Source: Protonemura montana (lineage: Eukaryota > Arthropoda > Insecta > Plecoptera > Nemouridae). From it: a stretch of 64,000 nt of DNA. The DNA is taken from the NCBI GenBank assembly GCA_947568835.1, contig OX387606.1, positions 12,648,001 through 12,712,000 of the forward strand, given 5' to 3'. Under the pieces are notes generated by a model. It was not told the origin of the DNA and did not search any database. It saw only the letters and a program-made list of their open reading frames with translations. The translations under genes and the position numbers were made by a program. Shown here one piece after another: positions 24,612 to 38,751 of this stretch (position 1 is its first letter; each line of letters begins with the position of its first letter).

Positions 24612-27600
24612 GATACACCATATCTAAACGTATATGACTTCATAATCTTCGTTTGATTATCCTGTCAAAGACCACGGCATCGAAGAACGAAAAGAAAAAA
24701 AATCGTGACCAACACGCATTCATATCGACGATTTGATAAAACGTTGTTGATAAAATAGCACAGAGAATGGCAGCCTGGTTTATAAAACACGAGGTAATAA
24801 CACAGGGTAATTTATGTTTGATACTAAAACGAGTTTCATCTTACAAATATTTTTTTTACCTGTTGTGTCGACGCTTTATCGTTAATCTCGATAACGTACT
24901 TATTAATTATTAATTTAGTATTTACGTCTCTACTAAGTGTCAATTGCATTTCACATCTGATTTCTGCAGTTGTTATTTCTGCATATCATAATTTCCGATC
25001 TGGCGAGGAATAAATTTCCCCTTCCCCGTTCGCTTCGGCTCAATCTTCAAAGTCTCGTGCACCTTTTTCCAACAGACTCGTGCTGTTGTTTCAGACAGGA
25101 TTCGCCCGGAGGCTGAGATTTGTAATGTCTTTATCATCGCAAGCCACGATGCATTTAATACCTAACAACAAATTCCGTTGCTCTGACGCCTTGTTAGTAA
25201 TGCTTTTCACAAATTGTTCGGTCTTTTTTTTTAAATGAAAGTGTTTCTTTCGATTTCTTGCTCGCTCATAAAGATTTCCCATTTGAATATTTAATCCGGA
25301 TTACTTAAAAGCATTGCGTCTTTTGATGTAAAGAATATTTGACTTTTGGCTAAATTGTAAAAGTGGGTTTTTTTTACTGAGCAATCCATTTGAGCCAACG
25401 GCAGTATGCAGCGATTCACTCAGATTTTGAAACTCATATTTCCAATTCGTCTCAGCAGTATTGCACTGAAAAGCAAGTAAGACCCTTGCAGCAACCAATA
25501 AATTTCAACTTCTCGTCAAAGTAAGACCGAAAGGGTCAAAAGTATATGTATGCTTGCTTAGAGAGAGAAAGACAGAGGGATAAGTTCAGTGAAAGTGAGC
25601 GAGGAAGAGACATCCTTTGCACTTATTTCCCATTTGCGTCTTTGAAAGAACTCAATGATCAAAAGAAGCGAATTTTTTCATAGACTCGTCTTCAGAGAAG
25701 TGATTAAATTATAAAGTTTGCAATCAGACTTTTAAAATGCGATCGGAACTTGAAAGCTCTAACCGTTAAATGCAGAATCGATCAAATTGCGCTCATCGCA
25801 TGAATACTAACGATTCCTTTTTTACGGCTGTTGTCACTTTGAAACCTTTTTTTTTGTTGCATAGGTTTAACTGTCAGATTAATTTCGAGACAGCTTACCT
25901 TACGATTAGTGAAACACCAAAAAGACTCTAGAGAACTACAATTACAAATTATGTCGTCATAATCCTCAGGTTGTCATATGTAGAGGGTTGAAATATGAGG
26001 ATTAAATTAGAGTCAAGTCTTGGTGCTAGGTCTAAAGGTGGGGCTGGCTGATGCATCTGGCATCCCCCATCATGATAGGTAACTGATGGGATGCATCCAG
26101 GACAGGGTAACGAGTGGAAGGGTGGAAACTGGTGCTAGCGACTAGCGAGCAGAACAATCCATCATGGTCGGACACGAACAGGAAATTCTTCAGAAGGAAC
26201 AACGTCAGCCACGACAAACATATTATAAAATGATTAAAATTGAAGCAGCTAATTAATCGTTTGTTAGCTATATATATACTAGCGCGTGCTATGGTTGAGG
26301 TTTGCGGGTTATCTTTGTTGAAGAGGGTTCGCATGAACGTAAAGGGTTAACTGGTGCTGAAAAGAATTTTCCATGCAATAGCCTTGGGGTCTAGATTGTA
26401 TCAATAAACGCGTCCTGGAAAATAATTTCGGAATTCAGTAATACGAATATGTGAATAGGTGCCGGTGGTTTGAAATTCTTGGATGAAGCCGCTTCGAAAA
26501 CGGAAATTGCATGTATTAAGCTATTTGTGATAACAATTCTTGGTATACGCCGTATCGCATGTATGGTGTACTAATATGGTACGTCCCTAAAACTTAGGTG
26601 CATTTATCGTCAAGTTTTACAGTGGTAATTAGGCGGGTATTTGAGCGATTCGTGTTTATCGTGTTCGGTGACAACATTTCAACCATTCTCGACTTGACCG
26701 TCTAAGCTGTTTAGCCAAATCGCATACTCCTTCTCACCTTTTGCAATGCAATGCATTCGACAACTAAGCCCAATCAATCAATTCTGACATATAACATGTT
26801 TCAGATGAAAACATTGACTCCTAAAATTGCGTACACAAAGACTCATTGTTAAAAATCAATGCACCTGAGTTTTTGGAACACATTATACACCAGCTGAATA
26901 TTTTTTTTGTCTAAAAATCGATTATCGGGTGGAAGCTCATTGTAAAACGTCATGCACGGGACACCATTATTAAGTTCATGGCATCGTAAAAATTCACGAC
27001 GTCACACATATCTGGATTAAAAAAAAGGTTTTGTAATTTCGCACATCTCCACACATTCCAAAGCGTGGATCGATGGAAATTTGAAAAATACCTCTGGCAC
27101 ATGGAGTGGCTCATCGCGCGAAACAACATGAAGCGGTATAGATGCTTTCAAATTTCAATGCACCGCAGCGGCGAGTGCGATTGTTAATTGCGATTTGCGT
27201 GTGCACAGGAGAGAATGCAACGGCGAGTTTACACCATGAACAAAAGTCTCATACCACTCGAAAACGTATTATCCTTTTGTGATGTTACCGAACGATGTAC
27301 ACACAACACAGGCTGCAGAAATCCATCACAGGGGTGTGTGTATAAACTGTAAGTACTTAATGGGATTGTTCATTATTGTGTTGCGAATCTCGTCGACTAG
27401 ATTGATCGCCGCACAGTGACAGAGAGAGTATATGGGTTTGTGTATAGGTACTAAGCCATTGGAAATTTCCTGCGGTTTTACAAACAAACTGATTGCAGTC
27501 ATTATGCATGTTTCCAATTATTGGGGCAACTTAGCCTAGCTTCAATCGATTTTAGCCTAGCTTCCTTTTGAATAATCTAAACTAGACCAATAAGTTTGTT

Positions 27601-28879
27601 ATTTTCACCTTTTTAGTCAGAAACTAGAGTAGATACAAAAGAGAACATGCAATAGCTTGTAACTTGTATAATTGCAACATTGTGCAGTTTAAAACGAAAA
27701 AGCAATGCAGTCGAAAAGAGAAAAGCATAAACAGAGCTTATAATTAACATTTAAAATAACTAGCGCTGTTAAAATGTGTTAAAAGCTTTAAACCAACCCC
27801 CATCAAAGCTTTTATGCAGACAGGGCCGTTGTTTATTTGTATACAGAAGCGTAGGACATGTATTTTCTGTAATCCGTATTCAACATTAACAAGACATAAA
27901 AGTCATCTAAAATCATTCACAAATTGACAGGACAAACAAAAAGCAATCTCCGGTGTGAAAATGTGTAACAAAGCAGAGTTTTTGATTGAGTTTGTGCGTG
28001 CTGACTGGTGAACATCATCCTATAGTAGATTTCTCAACCCCTTGCTCAAACAGTGCTTCGACATGGTCGACGATCGCGGATAAAGTAACACGCCCTTCTA
28101 CATTTTCATCTCCTCATACTCACATGCTCACACCCACACCGAATATATTTTCACACCTAATCAAAGCGTTCGTAGCTAGGAAATCGTTTTCTCTCATCTC
28201 AAGTAAAAATTGTAACGAGTGTGGATAAGATACTTGAAAGTTTTTGAAGCGCCTGTTAGTCGATAAAAAAAATGTTTACATAAAATTCCCCTGGAGCGCT
28301 TTTCTGTACTTGTGTGTATCGCAATTGGTGAAGGTATTCTTTTCTCGTCTGCGTCGAGTATCCTGATCCTGCCCATGAGACGTGTAAAAATACGTGGACC
28401 CCATGGGCGTGAACCTAGTGCCCAAGTTGGGGCTTGGAGCAAATATCTGTGGAGTGGCTAGGGGCTGTATACATGTGTCTGCTCGTGAACCCTCTCAATC
28501 TCAACAGATTGCAGGGGTGAAAATTACTAGCGCACTTTGTTGCTTGAAATGCTTGGCTGGAAAATCGATGAAAATCATGTTAGATTTCCTCACTTAACGG
28601 TGTTTTGTGCAGAGGAAAATAGGATTATCGTTCTACGATCCACTTTCAACAAATCTTCTGTCCGACTTGTCGTCTTAAGGTGTTTCAAATCTGAATAGAA
28701 TTGGTGAAAACGTTACAAATAATGAAATGAGAATCGCAGTCGGCTTCTTGAGACGATCAAATCAAAAGTCAAGCTGCACCAGCAGCCTTCATTATGTTCC
28801 CATGTTAAGTTTTTCATGCTTATTCTCAACAAAGAGGAAGATTAAATTTTGCTACGTATCTTTCTCTCTCGCCAGGGCT

Positions 28880-28884
28880 CCCTC

Positions 28885-28918
<34 letters not shown>
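28880..28918. repeat. (CT)n microsatellite
   Basis: A pure CT tract interrupted once by an A near 28890. Visible directly. Confidence 0.95.
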
Positions 28919-28922
<4 letters not shown>

Positions 28923-31900
28923 AACTTGAGATTAGATCGTCGGAATGTAATTATACGATATTATATTGCATTTTACTGAGTGTAGAACGTAAACCAGTTT
29001 CCATCTTATTACAGTGTCCTGGGTCTTGCATCCTCAACCTGAGCAGAAAGAGTTGGTGGTAAAGATCTCCAAGAATGAACCACAAGTTGCCAGAATATAT
29101 TTCCAATTTTTGATTCTAATGAAATTCTCATTGTACTTTTCAAGGCATCGTTTGAAAAACCAAAACAAGTTAAAATAGATGCCGCACATTTTTGTTATAC
29201 CTAGCCGAATTCATATTTTAGTTTGCCAACCGGTTCGAAAAATTCGATGCCATATCTCCTCGTGGTTTATTTCTCGCCCAAAGCTAAGCTGGGTCCTACT
29301 ACTTATTTGTATTCAAAAGAATAAAGGGAGAACATGTTTCACGCTTTGGCCGATTAAAATATCATGTTATGAAATAGAGAAGACAAGTGATGCACGCAGA
29401 GGAGGCAGCCATGTCTGTCACAGTCATGACAGTGCTTGGTGGGCATGCCATAGAGAGAAGAAAATAAAAGTATCGGACATGCTATGTATCCTTTGATTGA
29501 TTAAAAATGCAGTAAAAGTTAAAGACCTAAAATATTTATAATGATACTGGCTCATTCAACGAAGTGTATGCACAAAAAATAAATAAAACGCGCAAATGAT
29601 ATTGCAAGCATAAATGTCAGACAATTTTATAATTTTTGTCCAGTTATAAGTACGATGACACAAATCGCAAAATTGCAGTGACTTCGATGGATAGGAGGGA
29701 CGATTCTGGACTTGTAAGACTTGTCAAAAGTCACATTTCTGTGTGCATAAATGTTCGAAAAAATAAGACCAGGGCCGGGTGTCACGTGGAAATTTACCTA
29801 TGCCTAAAAAAACGGTAAAAAAATAAAGAACAGTAAACTGAATATAATTTGTTTTATCTTATGCTGAACCTCCACCCTTCCTAGACACACAAATGATCTT
29901 CTTTGCACATGATTTGCTTCTAGCTTCGCTTTTTAATCAAATAGACAAATTCAGTTTTTGGAGTAGAGTTCGATAAAAAGACAATCGATGGAATTGTGTA
30001 GCTCGTACTCTAAGATTAAATCTTCTCTAGTCCCATAATCTTATCTATCTTCCGAAAATTATTTGTTTAAATCCTGCAACTCTACAGTTGCATCTAAGAG
30101 CCAATTTGTGACAGCGAAAAGACACTGAAGAGGATAGTTTCTACTTTGTTTTTGTCCGTATTGTCTGAAAATTGGTGCTCACAGACGTATTCGAGGAGCG
30201 AGGACATAGGGAAGGCGACTGACTCCACTGTGAATGTTCAGTACAATTCTACCCGAACAAAGCGGACAAATGGTAGCAATTTAATTCATTGTATGCTAAA
30301 GAAAACTCAAGACAAATTTATTTGAGGATAAGAAAAATCATTTCAAAACGTTTTCATAAATCCGCTGCTTTCATCCGGAAAATACGTCGAGTTGTTTCGC
30401 TTTCAAAGAGAATTTTCTCTTTCGATAACAAAGTTAGTGAGCATTTTAGAAAGAGAAACGTCAACTTTTAAACACAAAGTTTTTCCAATTTTAAACATTT
30501 ATCATCAGTTTTCTTATCGCATTAACATTAAAATTGAACAGCATGTGCATATAACATCGTTCTCGCCTCAGTAGATAATCTCCCTTACAAGATTAACCTT
30601 CTCGATTTTACAACACAGGACAAAGATCCATCTGCAGAGAGCCGTGGTCCAGCATCGAGGCATCGCAGCACTGCTATTACTGCATACTTGTGTTGTTCAA
30701 TTCTTCACGTGTCATGTACCTTATAATTACAGATATTGTAAAGCGTCCTGCGAGGTTGGACGATTGGACGATGGGCACCTATAGAAGACTTGCCGCCGGT
30801 TCACCTACAGGTACACCCGTTGCAATCAGAAACGTATTCAATTAGATCGGGAAGAGGCGGCGGAGGAATTCAAATATTGTGCTGATCAGTGACCAAAGGA
30901 AATCATACCCATTGTCAGGGCGATGCATGAATACTGATACGACATAATATACGCTTCGGCAATCATGCTACAGTACTGCCCTTTGTGAAAGTAACAAGTG
31001 ATAATCAGTAATTAAAATTTTACCAGCGTCATAAAATCGTATTCGTCGAAAGGACCAATACAACCGAATAAGGACTACGCAATGCGTGTACATTTCAAAC
31101 ACTTCGAAGTGTGCAATGCCGATTGGCATTTTAAATTTGTAATTCCGTTCATGTGAGTTTCATTTATAACTGTATGTTATCACCTGTTTACAAAAAATAT
31201 ATACGCTCATCGATTTATATCAAGCTGCAAAATATTATTACACTGTCTACCCTTAAAAAAAAACTGTAGAAAAACAAAAATAACACCGGTGATAAATAGA
31301 CATATCCGTTGCTGTAAGCCTGCAGGAAACGCTGTTTACTAAAAGATCTCCAGGCTATCAATAGATACAAATTACCAGCATGATTTATTATCATTTGATA
31401 ATCGCCATTATAATTATTAAAAACTGCTCCTGGGTTTTTGATAGGTCGAGTCTAAAGCATGTGTTTAGGCTTTCGAAGCTCAGGTGCCATTTGCTCGGAC
31501 ATCGGGTGAATTTCTCAAAGCATCTAGGCCCACAGCACCAATAGCTCATGGAGAATATCAGCTACCCATTCTTCTCTTCTGTTACATTTTGTAAGGAAGA
31601 TGTCTCGTCATCGTCCCGCGTGGTTTTGTTATGAAGCTTTTGTACTGTTAACAGAAAATCTTTGGCGAGGTATGCATTAGATTCACAGCAGTAGTTATAT
31701 AATAGTATGGCTATACTTTACAACAATAAACCCTTTGAAAAGTGAGAAAAAGTGTTGCTGCAAGCTACACAGTGGAGCTGCTATACCTAGCTGAATGGTT
31801 ACACAACTCAGGACTGTCAGCTAATGCTTGGCCGTTTCGGTACACAATGGTCGCTTCCTAAATCCAATCGAGCGAAACATGGATGTTAGGGTAGTTTTTT

Positions 31901-34531
31901 TAAATAACACGAGATTGGAATAGATAGCTCAATCATAGAATCGAATTGCTGCAGCTTCAATTGAGTGGATCTTATTGAGATTTTGAGACAATATATAAGA
32001 AATTCAGCAGTGCACAGACAATTTGCTGCTTTGTTGTGTTTGTTGTTTTCTTCATTTCGTCGCTTTGCTACTTGCGAGGACAATTTTTGCTGTAATCTCT
32101 AAGCATCGTTATTTTATTAGCAAAGAAAATAACAAGTATATGTATCGTATTTTCAAACCAAGCGAATGAATCAGGTCAGCACAATCGAGAAAAGTCAATT
32201 GCCGTAATAAAGCGAATTACTTGAATTCCTAATTGCTTTGCAGATCTCACATTCTATGTTCATTTTTCCAGACCTTTAGAGTTCGCCCTCAATTTGCTAC
32301 ATCTTTCTTCCATCCCCGGACTTTACTTATTTGCCCCACTTCAAAAATTATCCTAAACAAAGACACGGGTAGGCGATATCCAAATATCGACTAAAACGCT
32401 TTAACAGAATCAAGCTAAACCCTAATCTCACCGTTGTGCATCCGGCACGGGAGAATTAATACACCATGTCCATGAGCAAAACGCCACACGCTATTTTTTA
32501 TCTACGATAACCAAATTAAGTCAAACTTTGTGGAAGGGCTCGCTTTCACTATTAAAAAAAAACAAACACATTTGAATTTGAGCGGTGTCTGAATCCACTA
32601 ACAGACTAAAACTTTGGTTGTAACTTGACCACGGGCTATCACAGTTCCACTATCATTATCCGAGTGCGAGACAATAGGCCAGTTGACGCAAACATAGTCC
32701 GCTATATCTATGCGCTCTCTAAACACCTTGTATGCTGGAAATCCAACCCCGTGCACAAAACAAACATTATTTATGCATCCATTGTTAAAGATGGCTACCC
32801 ATGGTATGTGTACGATATATGTTTTGCAATGCAAGCTACAGTTTCTTTATTACACTTGCAATAAACATTTACCTACGAAGTTTTGTGTTCTACCGTGTTA
32901 ATGTTTCACAGGTATTTTGATGATGCTTCTCTTCATCTCTAGAAATACCTTTGATACGTCATGAAGTCAGTACTACTATATTGTAAAATTTTGTTCTTTT
33001 GTCACAATATTTTTTTTCAGGATTCGCGGCAACTAGTAAGTTATGATCCATAATTGTATCGTCATACACCGAGTGTATTTACCACACTGTGAAAATTCGC
33101 GTGATATGTTTTCCACTTGTATGATACAATTTCACAATATTCAGCGTTCACCGCGAGTTTGCAATGGGATTGTAGTTCAGGATGACAAAATACCAGTGAC
33201 TCTTTAGAAGTCATGACAATTTACTGCGTTTACATCCAGATAAAATACAGTGCCATTGTACGCCGCTCTAACGTGTAACATGCACCCGACTCGATTGATT
33301 CCGATAAGCTAACCAATGGACATGGCTGACGGTGATTGCTGACTCTCCAATTGCCTCAGGATGAAACCGTGTACACCTTGTAGTCTAGCTGCCACTTGAA
33401 AGGATTGTGAATTTAAAGGGACGTATTGATTCCATTCTGATTCTAACGAAACACACTCGAGATGGTTGATAGCGTCCATGCCAAAACGCCAGAGGAATTT
33501 TCACATGAACGTAAAATAAGTGCATTCTAATAGATATACTTTTGTTGATTGGCTTAATTAATATTTTTCATTTGTATAAAAAAACCAGACACATATTGCT
33601 ACCTATACTACCGTACTATAATATAATATACCGTAACTGTCTTCACGGAAAAAAAACCGCCAAAAGACTACTTTACCAAAATAAATAGAGGATTCTTCTA
33701 GGTGGAGTCACCGTCATTTCGAGTGTGAAGAAATTGCATTTTTATTACCCACAGATTTCTAGTTTGAGAGTGATTTACGTTCAATTAATCTTTATTGATG
33801 CTAACTTCTCATATTGATATGCCTGTATCGATATTGTAAATACTAATTATTTAATTGTAGAGCTTTGTTATGGCCGCAAGCGCCATCGGGTGGCACCTAC
33901 CATTACCACATGTTGCCGGCTCGTTTGCTCAAGAGAAACTAAAACCTTTAAACTTAATGCTATTATCTTTACAAACTTCCTATCGCTTGAGGAGGATTGG
34001 CGTTTTCTGCCATTTTGGACCTACACTGGACCGAACTGAACCCTAATCTGAACTGAAATGAAATGGACAGCTCAAACGAAAACACCTTGTCTACCTGTAT
34101 ATTAGGTGTGTTTTTTACAAGTCCCGTGAAAAGTTTTCTTTGCGTGTTGTTGCATATTTCTGCATAACTCCAAAACATCAAATCATGAATGGAAATCGTA
34201 CCAACCAAACCAATAATTCAAAAGGGCGTTTAAAGAAGGCACAACTTTACAACTAGGTCGGCCTACGCAAACTCAAATATTTTAACGGCTTCATTATTAA
34301 TTGATAACGCGATTTATGAGTGTCGTAAATTGGTTTTAATTGTGCTCGTTGGTTGTCAAATTACGAACCCTCTGGGCTTAGTCGGGTAAATCGCGTCCAC
34401 GTTATACGTTTGAAAGTCGGAACACGGGGGCTCACACAGCCATTTGCAGTGGCGGACTTGGGGATCCAAAACAGCCCGCGCTTTCTGTTGGGAGTAGGGT
34501 GTCGCACGTCATGTTCAAGTTTAAATGTTGT

Positions 34532-34552
34532 GGGGGGGGGGGGGGGGGGGGG
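34532..34552. repeat. Poly-G homopolymer, 21 nt
   Basis: Twenty-one consecutive G. A second run of sixteen G lies 437 bp downstream. Both are candidates for G-quadruplex formation and for assembly error. Confidence 0.9.
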
Positions 34553-34989
34553 TGAAGCGTTGCATGGCTTCCTAAGAAGCTAAAATGGTGCATCCCTCCA
34601 GTGCTCCAGTTAATCAACTAATTTAACAATAATTAATAAAATAACAAAATATCGATTTATCCTCTCACATTTTGCTAGAAAGTTATAAATTTCTGTCTCC
34701 TGATTCCCTGGTTTCCCGAATGCTTGATTTTCACCTCGTGTCCTGCACACCCATGCGTAACATGAATCATGCGTTACATGACCACGTTGAACGAGTTAGC
34801 CACGTGGTGTGTGTTGGAAAAGTCGCTTTTTCGACCAAGTCTGTCCACGGTCCAGTCCAGCTCATGTTCCGTTCATCTGATTTCTCAGACCTCTCAACTT
34901 TTCTCAACTTTGCCTCTCAACTTTGCCAAGAAAGAACTGACCGAAAAACGAATAGGGTGCGATTGAAACAAACAGTTTAGAATTGTGTA

Positions 34990-35005
34990 GGGGGGGGGGG
35001 GGGGG
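34990..35005. repeat. Poly-G homopolymer, 16 nt
   Basis: Sixteen consecutive G. The flanks differ from those of the 34532 run, so this is not a duplicated segment. Confidence 0.9.
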
Positions 35006-38000
35006 AGATGGCTGGAAAGGACGCATGTGAAAGGGGTTCCTTTGCGTTTGGGCGCATACGATGGAGCCACTAGAAGATGGTTTCACAGAAGGGAACCCAG
35101 CGACGACCTATGCGTCCATGATGGGGACTCTGGGTCTACGCCATGCAGCCAGTAAAAGATTCCACCACTAAAATACCATTTCGAACAAATACCGCTATTA
35201 TTAAATACCTTCACTAGGAGAAACCACCACTATCAGATACTATCACTCAGCACGTACCGCCACTATACAAGACGGCACCTCGAGAAGGTACACAAACTGC
35301 CCACGCGGGTCTGATGGTCACAAGTCGCTGTGGATCGCGATAATTAAGTCTCGGTCACCTACACTGAACCCAGGGCAACACGCCCAAGCGTGAGCCCACG
35401 CCTCACCAGGCACCGTCGCCGCTGCCACAGTCGCGCCTGCAGACGAGGTATCGGTAAATAATTGATTCGAACAATCACTTGGATAATCAATATGGATGGG
35501 TGGGTTCTGGAATGTGGAATCAGTGTCCGTTGCCGACGCCGCTGAAGAGGCAGGGAAATGAGGACGCACTTCAATTAGAGCTGAAAGGGTTTATGATTCA
35601 GGGGGCTGGAGGTTTGAGGAATAGCTTTTGTTGACGAAGGAAATTGGTCAGAAAGGAAGCTCGTGATGCAGAGGAGGAACGGATTGGTTATGTCTCGCTT
35701 GTTATGTGAAAATTTATAATCCATATTGAATGAAGATTCTGAAAAAGACTATTTTTGAGCAAATTTTCTGATAACTGTACAGGTATGGCCAGATACAATC
35801 TCCATAATCTGCTTAGTCCTGGGTAATTATTATAGCGTCTTGGGGCTCATTTTTCCTATCGTGAAGATGAAAAACCCAATGAAACTTTTCTCAGTTAATG
35901 CAATTGATTTGTGGTGTTTGGCGTCGGACAATGAGTATGTAATGCTAATATAGGCCCCAGCAAAGTGTTACTTCAGTTATGTTACGAGAACTGGACGTGT
36001 TAGCCAACTAGTCCGATTGGCTGCAAAGAAATTAACCGACCATTTATTCCAAAACTACAAGAGAAATTTGGGACGGCACCATTATACTCCGTTCAGCGAG
36101 AGAACATACTTTTCTGGCAGAGGCGTCACTGGTCGTTGCGAGATGTCACGCGGGCCAACTGTAATGAAAAAAACGCTAAAAATAATTTTCCTTTTGCTCT
36201 GAATCTTTTGTCGTGCCAAGAAAATTTGTTTTCTACCATTCGTAACTATCGTAATAATTATTTTGGATATATAACAAGTATTTTGAAATCCAGGCATTGA
36301 TTTAAAAGCCAGTCATATTTCAGTCAGTTTCATAGAGGGAAATCCTTGCGCTGGTATTTTCTCTCAGGGGCTAGACTGTTCTTATGTTTACGTCCACACG
36401 GTAACTGGTTTGTAAGAGTAATTCTGTTTAACCTTAAGTTGCTGCACATTATCGCGATATCAGCTCCATTTCGTTGTATTCCTACAACCCTTTACGATTG
36501 CCTGCCATTCGATACCAAAATTTTCAATTAAATTCCTAAATAACCTTTTTAATCCATTACAAGCACAGAGAATAGTGTTTGCCCCAGAAATACAGAAGCA
36601 ATAACAAATTAGAGAGGCGTAACTCTCAAACTTCCAATAGTTATTGCAGCGATAGATTGTCGCTACTTGCATGTGGACTTCACTTGTAGGGTAATAAAAA
36701 TGCAAGTAAAACATCAGTTCATAAAAAAAATATGGACCACAATCCTATGGTCAAACGCCGGTTAGCGGTTGACACCAATGCACTGGTCTGAATTTTCCTG
36801 TCTCTATTTATTATGAAGCCATTTTGTGTTCACGTCGGCCAGTGCATAATTTATACAGTGATGAGTATGAGCGTGGTGGAGGCTGACACCGAGAACACAA
36901 CACAACCATGTGTTGCCAATCACGAGCTGGACAGTTCGGTTCGCTCTGCCTGCTGTATTTACAATAGTATATTATACACAAATGAGCAAAATCGGCTGCC
37001 AAGCCTAACCGCATGTACGATAAATTTAGTGCGATATCATAATCCATTGATACTGTCTCATTAGCAGAGGATAACTAAAACTTCCACAAAGTATTATTTT
37101 CTGTGGCATACTAACTAACTCACAGTTATGTCACCCATTATAGCAATTTATTGAATTCGGTTTATTTGAAAATGTCCTAGTGTAGAAGGCGTCGTATCGT
37201 ATACCTTTTGTGCATACAATGTACATGGGTCAAGTCGACGAGGTGTTATCACTTCCATCCAATTTACAATACCAGAAGTGGTAATTGAGGATTGGTTATT
37301 CCTGAGCATTGATTTACTGAGTGCATGCAGACACATACTCCTGCATTTCCCAGTAATAAAGTTATCATGATTGAAAATAACAAACTCATTGTGGTTTGTG
37401 CACGACATTGAGTGGAAAATGTATTGCCAGAGTGTGCCATCTAGCGACAAATGTTTGACCTTCTGGATTCACGCTGCTCTGTTCTGACAGCAATTCATAA
37501 ACTTCGACACGACTGATATCAGTTTCTTTACGAAATCGTGGCTTTTTTTTTGTGGAAATTCGATGCTAATTTGCTAGTTTTGCATGTGCATTTCTTTTGT
37601 AGTAACGTTAGGAGATGAAATCGCTACGCAACTTTGAGGACGGTTGTGCGTATAGGATGCTGATTGTTTTCTGGAATACCATTTCGCCCTTTGGGAGTGA
37701 AACCTGTCATAAGGTGACTGCCTGCTGCATGACTGTTAACCATGATGAGTACATGATCCACCTACCACCTACCTAACTGTCTGAGTTCCAACGTCAAACC
37801 TCTCAATCACCCCGCAAGGCAGCGCCAGAGAACGAAACAACTCGCTGTAATTATTTGTACAAACTACAAAGAAATAACAAGCAACGCTAACAATCAATCA
37901 TTGCAACTGAAATTATCTAGCGATGCAAATGAACATATTATACTTGCGCTGATTATGTTGAAGTTTTTGCAGATTAGGTTCTGTAACTTATGTACATACC

Positions 38001-38235
38001 AAAGAAATATAAATGACAGCCAGCTTTGACCCAAAGTTACACGTGATGTTACTAAAACAAATACAACGCTTTTATTGTTTCGACCTACATGCAAGCATTT
38101 TACAAATCGTTTTACATAATAGGAAAACCGGGAGGTGAATCAATGTAATGATCAATCCACGCTTTCTTGTGTTAATTCGCGGCTGAGCAGTTCGCGAGTT
38201 CGAATCGTGATCAGGCGGAGCATGATCACCGATAA

Positions 38236-38445
38236 TCACGTGATCTCGTGGTCATGCCAGCCAGAGTTCGAGCCGTCAGATCCATCTAATGTCTTAATCT
38301 CGTCGGACCGAGACGGAGGCCGGCACAGCCTCCGGAGCCTGCACTCTACAATCTCGTCCAAGGAACCTTGCAGAGATGGGATAATTCGTTTCTTGTGGCG
38401 ACGACGGCCTTCTCGCCTGCGCTTCAAAAGTATATAGCTAGCCAA
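38236..38445 (-). CDS. Uncertain GC-rich open stretch, strand unresolved
   Basis: On the minus strand a 69-codon frame runs from a very basic part (RRREGRRRHKKR) to an acidic/serine tail (SDEIKTLDGSDGSNSG). Codon third positions are GC-rich compared with the surroundings. A possible acceptor (GAAGCGCAG) lies inside it near 38420, so it may be a terminal exon. A TTTATT on the plus strand at 38071-38076 would be a polyadenylation signal about 160 bp past its stop. The plus strand is also open here for 100 codons (38135-38437), so the coding strand is not settled. No family recognised. Confidence 0.25.
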   Translation of the reverse strand: MASYILLKRRREGRRRHKKRIIPSLQGSLDEIVECRLRRLCRPPSRSDEIKTLDGSDGSNSGWHDHEIT

Positions 38446-38751
38446 GTATCACAACGCCGAAACCGCTGCCATGGAGGTGGAACGTCGAATGATGAATCGG
38501 TTTGATTGCTCTTCTTTGAACTGAAATCTCGCAGTATCTACAGCAAAGTTCGTACTAAAGTTGACGATTCGAATGACTCAGATAATTCACGGTACTTATC
38601 AGTAATCGAGTAATCAATCGCCTCGTGCGCCGAATCGATATCCGTGAATAGCGTCACTGTACACCAGTCAGCTGTTAAAAACGTATAAAATGTCACTGTC
38701 GTTAGGCTGAGAACGCAGAATGGCCTGTTCACATGAAACACATGACCTGTG

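Larger units (their letters stand above)
22210..38070. other. Gene-poor region, no assignable gene
   Basis: No gene could be established. Two stretches look more codon-like than their surroundings: 23920-24186 (minus, listed) and about 35318-35569 (minus, Ala/Thr-rich and open, with no recognised family). Otherwise the sequence is AT-rich with stops in all frames. It carries a poly-T run (24591-24611), a (CT)n tract (28880-28918), two poly-G runs (34532-34552, 34990-35005) and a weak ACCACTA-type imperfect repeat at about 35160-35270. Confidence 0.55.

Noticed and set aside
26471-26484. TGAAATTCTTGGAT, matching a conserved 18S rRNA segment
   Set aside because: The match is only about 14 nt and the flanks do not follow 18S sequence, so it is a chance match or a tiny relic.
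35318-35569. Ala/Thr-rich minus-strand open frame
   Set aside because: No family, no clear splice sites and no start context; kept only as a remark in the region description.
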